Shown: in pieces, positions 15,873-23,004 of the stretch | How the letters are laid out: each line of letters starts with the position of its first letter | Numbering within the stretch: the first letter of the stretch is position 1 | Origin: Robinsoniella peoriensis | GTDB taxonomy: Bacteria; Bacillota; Clostridia; Lachnospirales; Lachnospiraceae | NCBI RefSeq assembly: GCF_042680125.1 | Contig: NZ_JBHTNY010000018.1 | DNA length: 64,000 nt | Reading direction: 5' to 3' (one strand) | Translations under genes and position numbers: made by a program | Notes under the pieces: model-generated | The model's database searches: none | What the model saw: the letters and a program-made list of their open reading frames with translations, nothing else | Told to the model about the DNA's origin: nothing

Positions 15873-16661
15873 TTATTTAGTTTCTAATTTTATAATAAAA
15901 CGATAAGGATCTGTCACTACCTCAAAAATCGGTTTCTCCCATCCTTGTTCTTTCCATGCTTCAATTATTTTACCTATTCCACTGCCAGCCCGGTCCCCGA
16001 TACCAATCTTACTAAACATTTTAAAAATTGTAGGATTTCTTGGGTCACTTACGCCGCCTGAAAGCATTTCCTCTTTTGAAATTAGGAGTCTTCCCGGATT
16101 TGAGATGGAAAGAGAATCAACTTTTTTCCTAATAACAACGCCTTGCCGCCCATAGTAATCAGCGTGGATTACTGCATTAGCCAAGGATTCATTTAAGGCA
16201 CTTTTAATTTTCATTTTACTGCTTTCATTTTTGGCTTTATGAACTGCAAAGCCATTATTGTTTTGAGATAAGAGTAATTGTAGAACATTTTGATAAAAAT
16301 CAAATATATTTCCACTAAAAGTACTATCATCAGAAGTCAATCTATATGACCAGCTTTTATTTTTAGATGCTGTTTCTTCTCTATAATCCAAGAAATAGTT
16401 AGGAAATTCTTCCCGGATATATGATTCTTTTCCAAACATAAGTAAACCGGCAACTGTAGGAACATATTTTTCTCTTTTATTTGGTTTTAATGCAGATAAA
16501 TTAATTAGAAAATCTTTTGTAAGCAGTTTTAAGTAAGCAGATTCTGGAGATTTATTCTGTAAAATACAACGATATCGCTCTATAGTATCTTGAGAGAATA
16601 CTGATATATCCATTTTTTCAATTATTGCATCATCATATGGCATTTTTCTACCTTCTATCAT
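15873..16661 (-). pseudogene. AlbA/Schlafen-type ATP-binding protein lacking N-terminal domain
   Basis: The 262-aa frame matches the C-terminal half of RecG-like / AlbA_2 (Schlafen) regulators: VPTVAGLLMFGKES, ALNESLANAVIHADYYGRQG (HATPase_4 N-box), LSISNPGRLLISKEEMLSGGVSDPRNP and RAGSGIGKIIEAW. Full-length members are about 450-500 aa with an N-terminal AlbA_2 domain, which is absent here. The frame stays open for 12 codons before the ATG with protein-like sequence (QKGNFKKEEIK) and then hits a TGA. It is therefore probably a truncated relic, although a GAGGAAA site before the ATG could allow expression of the remaining part. Confidence 0.7.
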
Positions 16662-16744
16662 TTTAATTTCCTCTTTTTTGAAGTTTCCTTTTTGTCATTT
16701 TACCAGATAAAATATAGTCTAGCATATTTAATTTAAAGGATCAA

Positions 16745-16786
16745 TTCAAGAATGTTTCAAGAATTATTCAAAAAAGTTTCAAGATT
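16745..16786. repeat. Four 11-bp iterons, TTCAAGAAT type
   Basis: TTCAAGAAT at 16745, TTCAAGAAT at 16756, TTCAAAAAA at 16767 and TTCAAGATT at 16778 start exactly 11 bp apart, one helical turn each. They lie between two minus-strand genes, upstream of the truncated AlbA protein and downstream of the LytTR regulator. The helical phasing suggests a cooperative protein-binding site. Confidence 0.6.
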
Positions 16787-16889
16787 AAGATAATAGTACG
16801 GTTAAATTGTAACTCGTCCAGGTGTTCATCACCCAACTCTTTTAAGTGCACAGTATTCCATGGCGGGTTTCTCGCAGATGACAGATTTT

Positions 16890-17561
16890 TTATCTTGTAA
16901 ATGCTCTGTTTACCTCTTTTAAATATCGTCTGCTAATAGGAATCATATTTCCATTTTTCAAAATGAATCCATATCTGTTATATTCTTTGACATAGTTCAG
17001 GTTAACAATGTAACTGTTGTGGCAACGTATAAAAAATGCTGGTTCCAACTGTGGATGTAACTCCGGTAAACTCGATGTTGTACTAACTGTCTCAGTTGTA
17101 CTCACTACGTGGGTAATTCTCCTGACCCGCTCTAAATATTGGATATTATTAGGTATGAGTATTATCTTATGATTCTTTATTGGGACAATTAATCTTTTCT
17201 TTCGAATTTGTTTTTTTCGCTGGACCTGTTTCTCCAGTATAAATGGGAGGGAATTTTCTAATTCTTTTTGTAATCCTCTGGAACGAAAATCTACAAAATT
17301 GGTCAGAAAAACAAATGACGTTCGACAGCATATATTTTTTATTTCTTTAGCCATGCCCATACTATCAACGTCAGGGGCAGAGTCCATAAAAAGTAAATCC
17401 AAATCAAACATTTCATTTAATATAAAAAAGTAAAGGTCTTTTATATTTGAAAATTCATAGATTTTGAATATTATATTTTGTGGGGCTAAATATTTCGCTA
17501 CTATCTCTTTGACTGATTGAATCACACTTATATCATTATTACATAAACCAATCCGAAACAT
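16890..17561 (-). CDS. LytTR response regulator with divergent receiver
   Basis: The 223-aa protein has an N-terminal receiver (residues 1-115) with acid pair at NND (8-10) and candidate phospho-Asp60 in LLFMDSAP. The conserved lysine region is altered (LPFILEK rather than YLLKP), so phosphorylation may be weak. The C-terminal LytTR DNA-binding domain has IQYLERVRRITHVVST, FFIRCHNSYIVNLNYVKEY and ISRRYLKEV, the family hallmarks (H/R-SYIVN). Divergent to a second LytTR regulator at 17751. AgrA-like regulators usually control peptide-signal or bacteriocin genes; no signal peptide gene is visible here. Confidence 0.85.
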   Translation of the reverse strand: MFRIGLCNNDISVIQSVKEIVAKYLAPQNIIFKIYEFSNIKDLYFFILNEMFDLDLLFMDSAPDVDSMGMAKEIKNICCRTSFVFLTNFVDFRSRGLQKELENSLPFILEKQVQRKKQIRKKRLIVPIKNHKIILIPNNIQYLERVRRITHVVSTTETVSTTSSLPELHPQLEPAFFIRCHNSYIVNLNYVKEYNRYGFILKNGNMIPISRRYLKEVNRAFTR

Positions 17562-17750
17562 ATATTTTCTTTATCCTCACTTTTTTAGTTATTTTAAACT
17601 ATATAAAAGAATAGCAAATTTCTACTAAAAATGTTCCAATTGGCCTGAAATGTATGAAATTTCTGCCTGAAATGTTAAATCGTGCTGGATTATAGAAAAA
17701 ACTTATGTTAAACTAATATGAATTTTTAGATAATCATGGAGGTAAAGAAT

Positions 17751-18473
17751 TTGAAAATTGCAATTTGTGACGATGATTCATTAGAGCTTTTCCACATTTC
17801 GTCCATTTTAGACCGATACAGGCTTGAAAAGAAAGTGCCTGTTAAATACAAGACTTTTCAAAGTGCAACAGAATTACTTGTCACGATGAAGGCGATGGAA
17901 TATGAGATAATCTTTTTAGATATACTGATGCCTGGTGTCAATGGGATCCAGACCGCAACGGAAATTCGTCAGGCAAACAATGATGTGAAAATCATATTTC
18001 TTACCTCCACTCCGGAGTTTGCCTTTGAAAGTTATGCGGTTAAGGCAAATGACTATTTATTAAAGCCCGCTTCACCGGAAAAACTATTTCCCATACTGGA
18101 TACCTTGTTATCAGAGGAGCAAAATCCTCAAGAGGGCATTACTCTAAAAACAAAAAAAGGTATTGTGCGTATTTTATTCTCAAACCTGGCATTTGTTGAA
18201 GTTATGAGTAAGAAGCTCTATTTTCATCTGTCAAATGGCGATATCCGGGAAGTAACCGCTTCGCTATCAGAGGTTGAGGACAAACTCTTGTGCAGATCTG
18301 ATTTTATTAAAGTGCATAGATCTTACATTGTCAACTTATGGCAGATAGGCACACTTACCCCAAAAGAACTTGTTACCCACGCAGGCAGAACCATACCTGT
18401 TTCACGTCTGCTTTATGCGCAGGTACGGGAGATATATATGGAACACTTGTTTGAAGTGAAGGGGGTAGAGTAA
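17751..18473 (+). CDS. LytTR response regulator (AgrA/VirR-like)
   Basis: The 240-aa protein is best started at TTG 17751, 8 nt after GGAGG; the upstream in-frame ATG at 17736 overlaps that ribosome site. The receiver is canonical: AICDDDS, phospho-Asp57 in IIFLDILMPGVNG, T in FLTSTPEFA and K in YLLKPAS. The LytTR domain shows LAFVEVMSKKLYFHL, FIKVHRSYIVNLWQI and IPVSRLLYAQV. Immediately downstream lies the frameshifted C-terminal tail of a GHKL histidine kinase, so the regulator has probably lost its partner and may be orphan. Confidence 0.88.
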   Translation: MKIAICDDDSLELFHISSILDRYRLEKKVPVKYKTFQSATELLVTMKAMEYEIIFLDILMPGVNGIQTATEIRQANNDVKIIFLTSTPEFAFESYAVKANDYLLKPASPEKLFPILDTLLSEEQNPQEGITLKTKKGIVRILFSNLAFVEVMSKKLYFHLSNGDIREVTASLSEVEDKLLCRSDFIKVHRSYIVNLWQIGTLTPKELVTHAGRTIPVSRLLYAQVREIYMEHLFEVKGVE

Positions 18474-18611
18474 AATAGCTGTGGCTGCATCACGTGAAGG
18501 TCATGGATTTGGAATAAAGAGCATGACAATGATGCGAAAAACCCGGATGGTTATGGTTCTTTTGCTGCAAAGGACGGTGTGTTCATATTGAAAATTGTGT
18601 TAGTAAATTAA
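18474..18611 (+). pseudogene. Remnant of GHKL (AgrC/LytS-like) histidine kinase C-terminus
   Basis: Directly after the LytTR stop, one frame reads AVAASREGHGFGIKSMTMM, the G2 box of GHKL kinases (HGxGLxSI). A shift of frame near 18533 then continues KNPDGYGSFAAKDGVFILKI and ends VLVN-stop, the expected last beta strands. Everything upstream of the ATPase G2 box is missing. This is the decayed tail of the cognate sensor kinase that once followed the regulator. Confidence 0.75.
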
Positions 18612-18635
18612 CGCAATCGTTAAGGGGGAAGTATA

Positions 18636-18668
18636 TTGACTTTTATCAAACAATGCTATAATATGTTT
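18636..18668 (+). promoter_or_regulatory. TetR promoter with candidate operator
   Basis: TTGACT (18636-18641) precedes an extended -10 TGC-TATAAT (18654-18662). AAACA (18648) and TGTTT (18664) flank the -10 as an inverted repeat. The 11-mer ATCAAACAATG (18645-18655) recurs after the TetR gene at 19357-19367, suggesting a shared TetR operator. Confidence 0.45.
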
Positions 18669-18706
18669 CTATAAACTTATGTTTTTTGTAATAAAGGAGG
18701 ATATTA

Positions 18707-19351
18707 ATGGCGAACGAAGAAATTCGGGAGGAAAATATAAAAAAGGTTCTAAAATGTGCCATTGAATGCTTCAAAGTTCACGGTTTGGAATTAACCACAG
18801 TTACGATGGTAGCAAAACGTGCGGGGCTTACAACCCGATCGCTGCAGAGATATTTCGGTAATAAAAATAATCTGGTGATGCAGGCTATGGCTTTACTATT
18901 GAATCAGTCTTACATAGAAATCAAGAATTGTTTTGAAAATGAGAGCTTTTTAACTATGACAGGGTTTGAACAAATAATAAAAATATTGAAGATAAGAGCA
19001 GATCATGTCAAAAAGCATTATGAGATTACAATTAATATTACAGAGCTGGAAGTATATTTCTCAAAAAATAATTTAAGCCTTGGTATCTTCAAAAAACATA
19101 TGGGAGATGGTACGGGATACGTAGAAGTCGCATCGGCGGCTGCAATAGAAACCGCGTTACAAGATGGATCTATAAGAAAAGACATAAATAAAGATATCGT
19201 TTTTCAAATGGTTACAACAGCTTATAAGGGATTACTTCAAAGAGTTGCTTTTTTATATTGCGATGAGAAGTCACAGCAAATAACGAATCCTGAATTATTA
19301 ATTGATTCATTTATTACAGTTTTAACGGCATATTTAAAAAACGGATGTTAA
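18707..19351 (+). CDS. TetR/AcrR family transcriptional regulator
   Basis: The 214-aa protein has an N-terminal TetR HTH: CAIECFKVHGLELTTVTMVA, then KRAGLTTRSLQRYFGNKNNL (recognition helix with the YF-NK signature). The C-terminal helical ligand domain is unassigned. AAAGGAGG precedes the ATG. It sits just upstream of, and in the same direction as, the c-di-GMP/phosphorelay genes, and an 11-bp sequence is shared between its own promoter and the region preceding those genes, so it may repress both (inference). Confidence 0.87.
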   Translation: MANEEIREENIKKVLKCAIECFKVHGLELTTVTMVAKRAGLTTRSLQRYFGNKNNLVMQAMALLLNQSYIEIKNCFENESFLTMTGFEQIIKILKIRADHVKKHYEITINITELEVYFSKNNLSLGIFKKHMGDGTGYVEVASAAAIETALQDGSIRKDINKDIVFQMVTTAYKGLLQRVAFLYCDEKSQQITNPELLIDSFITVLTAYLKNGC

Positions 19352-19356
19352 TCTAA

Positions 19357-19458
19357 ATCAAACAATGTTTATAAAGTTTATCTTGTTATAAAGACAAAAC
19401 ACCGGTCGTTGGTGATGCGGTGTTTTTTTAAAAGCAAGCATGTCGCACACTGCGACCG
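19357..19458 (+). promoter_or_regulatory. Operator-like repeat and conditional terminator before GGDEF-EAL gene
   Basis: ATCAAACAATG (19357-19367) repeats the sequence at the TetR promoter. Next, AACACCG (19398-19404) pairs with CGGTGTT (19418-19424) followed by T residues, forming a terminator. CGGTCG (19403-19408) could instead pair with CGACCG (19453-19458), and GTCGCA/TGCGAC (19443-19456) makes another hairpin. The mutually exclusive folds suggest an attenuator, or simply the terminator of the TetR gene plus chance pairing. It does not match c-di-GMP-I or -II riboswitches as I know them. Confidence 0.4.
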
Positions 19459-19501
19459 ATACAAAAGTTCTGCCAGCTATAGCTATGGAGGAGGCATAAT
19501 T

Positions 19502-22500
19502 ATGCAAAAAAATTATAAAAAGTGGCATAGAGAACATTCGGATTGTAATAGTGAATTTGTAGAAACTTCACAAGATCAAGGTGCAGTAATGCCTTCTATA
19601 AAAAATATTCTGGTTGTAGATGATAATAAAGTCAATCGGCAGATATTAAGTAAGATACTCAGCATGGATTATAATATAATTGAAGCGGAGAATGGAGAAG
19701 ATGCATTGTTGATACTGCGTGAAAAATATGAGAGCATCTCTGTAATTTTGCTTGATATTGTCATGCCTGTTTTAGATGGTTATGAGGTTCTCCGTCAAAT
19801 GCGTGAGGATGCTAATTTGTCACAAATACCCGTAATAGTAGCAAGTGGACAAAACAGCGAAGATGCAGAAGTAAAAGCACTTTCTCTTGGGGCTAATGAC
19901 TATATTCTCAAGCCCTATAAGCCGGACATTATCAAACATCGGGTTTCCAACACTATCTATCTTCGAGAGACAGCTACATTTGTAAACACGGTACAAAACG
20001 ACTCTCTTACCGGAGTATATGGAAAAGAATATTTTTACATGCAAACATATGAAATCTTGCAGAACAATCCGCAAAAAAAGTATGATCTAATATGCTTTGA
20101 CGTCGAACGATTTAAATTGGTCAACGATATGTATGGGATGCAGATTGGCGATAAGTTATTAAAGCATATAGGCAGTACACTAAAGAACAGACTGAAAGGA
20201 TATGGTATTTGCGGCAGAATTGGTGCAGACGAATTTGCCTGCATGGTCCCGCACCGTAATACTTACAGCAATGAACTGTTTACAGATACAATAGTCCAAA
20301 TTAATGAATTTTCAGATCACATAAAGCTTAATCTGGTTTTACGTTATGGTATTTATTTTATTGAAGACTCTTTCACTCCTGTTAATATTATGTGTGATAG
20401 AGCCAGTCTTGCGAAAGAATCCATCAAAGGAAAATACGACACTTATTTTGCATATTATGATGATAAAATCAGACAAAAACTTTTGGATGAACAAATGATT
20501 GTATCAGACATGAAAACTGCTTTGACAGAAAATCAGTTCAAAGTATACTTCCAACCGAAATACGATTTGAAAACAGAAGAAATCATTGGAGCAGAAGCAC
20601 TTGTACGCTGGAGTCATCCCGTAAAAGGTTTTATGTCACCCAGTGAGTTTATTCCTCTATTTGAAAAAAATGGTTTTATTACTGATTTAGATATTTACGT
20701 ATGGGATCAATGCTGTCAGATATTGAAAGCCTGGAAAGATAAAGGCCAGCAGGTTACCCCGATTTCTGTTAATGTTTCCCGAGCCGATATATATAATCCT
20801 CAACTATCTCAGATATTAATTTCTATGATTCGAAAATACAAATTAAGCCCGAAATATCTGCACCTGGAAATTACTGAAACAGCATATACAAAGAACCCGG
20901 AGCAGTTGATTGATACTATATTAAAACTGAAAAGGTTTGGATTTATTATTGAAATGGACGACTTTGGAACAGGTTATTCATCACTCAACATGTTATCTGA
21001 GCTTCCGATAGATATTATAAAAATGGATATCCGTTTTATTCAAAAAGAAGAAAATAAGAATGGTGACAAAAGCGTCTTGAGTTTTATTATCAGCCTGGCA
21101 AAATGGATGGATTTACAGGTGGTGGCTGAAGGTGTAGAAACTAAGGAACAAGTTCATTTATTACAAACCCTTAACTGTGAATATGCGCAGGGGTATTATT
21201 ATGCAAAACCTATGTCAGAGAAACAGTTTGAAAAGTACCTTTTACAATCAAACATCCGAACGCCTGATACGGAATCAAAAGAATATAAGCGGTTCAGCAG
21301 AGCTTCTAAGATTAAGCAACAAATCATGCTAGTCTTAGATCGGAAATCTACAGATTATCCGGTTCTTTATAAGGATTATAGCCATCAATATTCTATGGAG
21401 CATATATACAGAATCTCAGAAGCTATTGACATTATTCATGAGAGCAAGGAAACAATTGCTGTTGTAATGGTAAGTTTATCCGAGGATATAAAACCAGAGA
21501 AGATGTCTGAACTGTTAAATGCCAGCAAAAAGAATAATATTCCTTTAATTGTGTTGTATGACGAAGTATTGGATACTGAAAATGAAATTATGACTATGGA
21601 AATTTCAGACTATGCAGCAAGACCATACGAAACCGCCCAATTAAAACTGCGGGTTCAAAATGCAATTGCATTTGCTAAGATGGAAAAGTTTGAGCAGGAA
21701 AAAGAAATCAATGCAGCTATTATTGAAATGCGTAAGCGTGCTGAACATGATGTCCTGACCGGTCTCTTGAATCGTGAAGAATTTGAAGTGAGAATTGATA
21801 ATTTTTTCCACAATAATGATAAACCAAACGGTATCTTTATTATCTTAGACGTAGATAATTTTAAAGCAGTGAATGATACCTTTGGCCATGTAATAGGAGA
21901 CAAAGCACTTTTCACTGTGGGTGAAAGGTTATATCAGATTTTTCAGGAAACAGAGATAATCGCTCGAATTGGCGGTGATGAATTTTCTGTATTTATCCCC
22001 TTTGCGCTTTCACTTTCGCAGCTTCAGGAAAAAATGTTTAAGTTATGTGCACCGGTTAATCTGGGTGTGGAAAATATTACTCTTTCTTGTTCTGCCGGTG
22101 TTTGCTTCACCCCCAATTATGGTATCACTCATAAAGATCTTTATAAGAACGCAGATATGGCTTTACTTGCAGCAAAACGACAGGGAAAAAGTACATTTGA
22201 AATATATAACAAGGATATGAAGCTTCCTTCGCCATCAATGATTGAAAAAAAGACGATACGTTTGCTGGACAATGTTTCAGATGCGATGTTTGTCTGTGAT
22301 GCCATAACGAGTGAGATTATCTATATTAATGAAACAGCTTGCAATGTTATCAAAAAAGATAAAGAAAGCTGTTTGAATAAGCGTTGTTATGAGCTGTTTT
22401 GGGATCAATGCCGCAACTGTGACCGATGTAAATATATTGACCAGCATAGTTCTGACTTTTACGAAGAATCCACATATTTAAAAGACCACATAACGCCGGT

Positions 22501-22579
22501 TCATATCAAAGCAAGGGTTGAAGAATGGGATGAAAGAAAAGTTAAAGTGCATTATTTACAAATCGGTTTTTATTCCTGA
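19502..22579 (+). CDS. Multi-domain REC-GGDEF-EAL-REC-like-GGDEF signalling protein
   Basis: The 1025-aa protein starts at ATG 19502 after GGAGGAGG. Domain order: receiver (residues about 35-155, phospho-Asp85 in VILLDIVMP); degenerate GGDEF with GADEF at 241-245; EAL with E365 in GAEALVRW, DDFGTGYSSL near 486 and AEGVET; a receiver-like domain lacking the Asp; canonical GGDEF (RIGGDEF, 824-828) without an RxxD inhibitory site; and a C-terminal PAS-like region with CRNCDRCKY. It likely makes and degrades c-di-GMP under control of phosphorylation. The HPt and hybrid kinase genes follow directly, so it is the probable phosphorelay output. No membrane segment is seen. Confidence 0.9.
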   Translation: MQKNYKKWHREHSDCNSEFVETSQDQGAVMPSIKNILVVDDNKVNRQILSKILSMDYNIIEAENGEDALLILREKYESISVILLDIVMPVLDGYEVLRQMREDANLSQIPVIVASGQNSEDAEVKALSLGANDYILKPYKPDIIKHRVSNTIYLRETATFVNTVQNDSLTGVYGKEYFYMQTYEILQNNPQKKYDLICFDVERFKLVNDMYGMQIGDKLLKHIGSTLKNRLKGYGICGRIGADEFACMVPHRNTYSNELFTDTIVQINEFSDHIKLNLVLRYGIYFIEDSFTPVNIMCDRASLAKESIKGKYDTYFAYYDDKIRQKLLDEQMIVSDMKTALTENQFKVYFQPKYDLKTEEIIGAEALVRWSHPVKGFMSPSEFIPLFEKNGFITDLDIYVWDQCCQILKAWKDKGQQVTPISVNVSRADIYNPQLSQILISMIRKYKLSPKYLHLEITETAYTKNPEQLIDTILKLKRFGFIIEMDDFGTGYSSLNMLSELPIDIIKMDIRFIQKEENKNGDKSVLSFIISLAKWMDLQVVAEGVETKEQVHLLQTLNCEYAQGYYYAKPMSEKQFEKYLLQSNIRTPDTESKEYKRFSRASKIKQQIMLVLDRKSTDYPVLYKDYSHQYSMEHIYRISEAIDIIHESKETIAVVMVSLSEDIKPEKMSELLNASKKNNIPLIVLYDEVLDTENEIMTMEISDYAARPYETAQLKLRVQNAIAFAKMEKFEQEKEINAAIIEMRKRAEHDVLTGLLNREEFEVRIDNFFHNNDKPNGIFIILDVDNFKAVNDTFGHVIGDKALFTVGERLYQIFQETEIIARIGGDEFSVFIPFALSLSQLQEKMFKLCAPVNLGVENITLSCSAGVCFTPNYGITHKDLYKNADMALLAAKRQGKSTFEIYNKDMKLPSPSMIEKKTIRLLDNVSDAMFVCDAITSEIIYINETACNVIKKDKESCLNKRCYELFWDQCRNCDRCKYIDQHSSDFYEESTYLKDHITPVHIKARVEEWDERKVKVHYLQIGFYS

Positions 22580-22649
22580 GAAGACATTACATGCTGTTTC
22601 CACTTGATAAGATATCGATTAGTAGGATACCAAGCAAAGGAGAATGATT

Positions 22650-22997
22650 ATGATTGATTCAATAAAAAAACTTACTGACTATGGCGTTAATATATCCGAG
22701 GTAATGGAACGGTTTGTAAATGATGATGAGCTTTACCTTGATTGTCTCCGCTGTTTTATGGATGACCCCTCATTTACAGTGCTGGGAAATGCACTGCATA
22801 ACAAGGAATATGCTGTAGCGTTTGACCATGCACATACCATTAAAGGTGTTGCTGGAAATTTGGGGTTGACGCCACTCTTTAATGAAATCTGCAGCATCGT
22901 AGAGCTGCTGAGAAATCAAAACTACTGTAATACGGAATGTCAATATTTTAAAGTGTTAAATGAAAGAGAAAAGCTGAGGCGTATTTTAGGTGATTAG
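22650..22997 (+). CDS. HPt phosphotransfer protein
   Basis: The 115-aa protein starts at ATG 22650, 7-8 nt after AAAGGAGA. It is one HPt four-helix domain. The phosphorylatable His62 lies in DHAHTIKGVAGNLGLTPL, the exact HPt motif (AHxxKGxAxNLGL). Free HPt proteins shuttle phosphoryl groups between the receiver of a hybrid kinase and a final receiver. Neighbours on both sides supply these: a REC-GGDEF-EAL protein upstream and a hybrid kinase with a C-terminal receiver downstream, whose start region overlaps this gene's end. Confidence 0.93.
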   Translation: MIDSIKKLTDYGVNISEVMERFVNDDELYLDCLRCFMDDPSFTVLGNALHNKEYAVAFDHAHTIKGVAGNLGLTPLFNEICSIVELLRNQNYCNTECQYFKVLNEREKLRRILGD

Positions 22998-23004
22998 GAG
23001 GATA

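Noticed and set aside
19398..19501. c-di-GMP riboswitch before the GGDEF-EAL gene
   Set aside because: The leader lacks the GEMM-I receptor features and does not match class II; only generic alternative hairpins are present.
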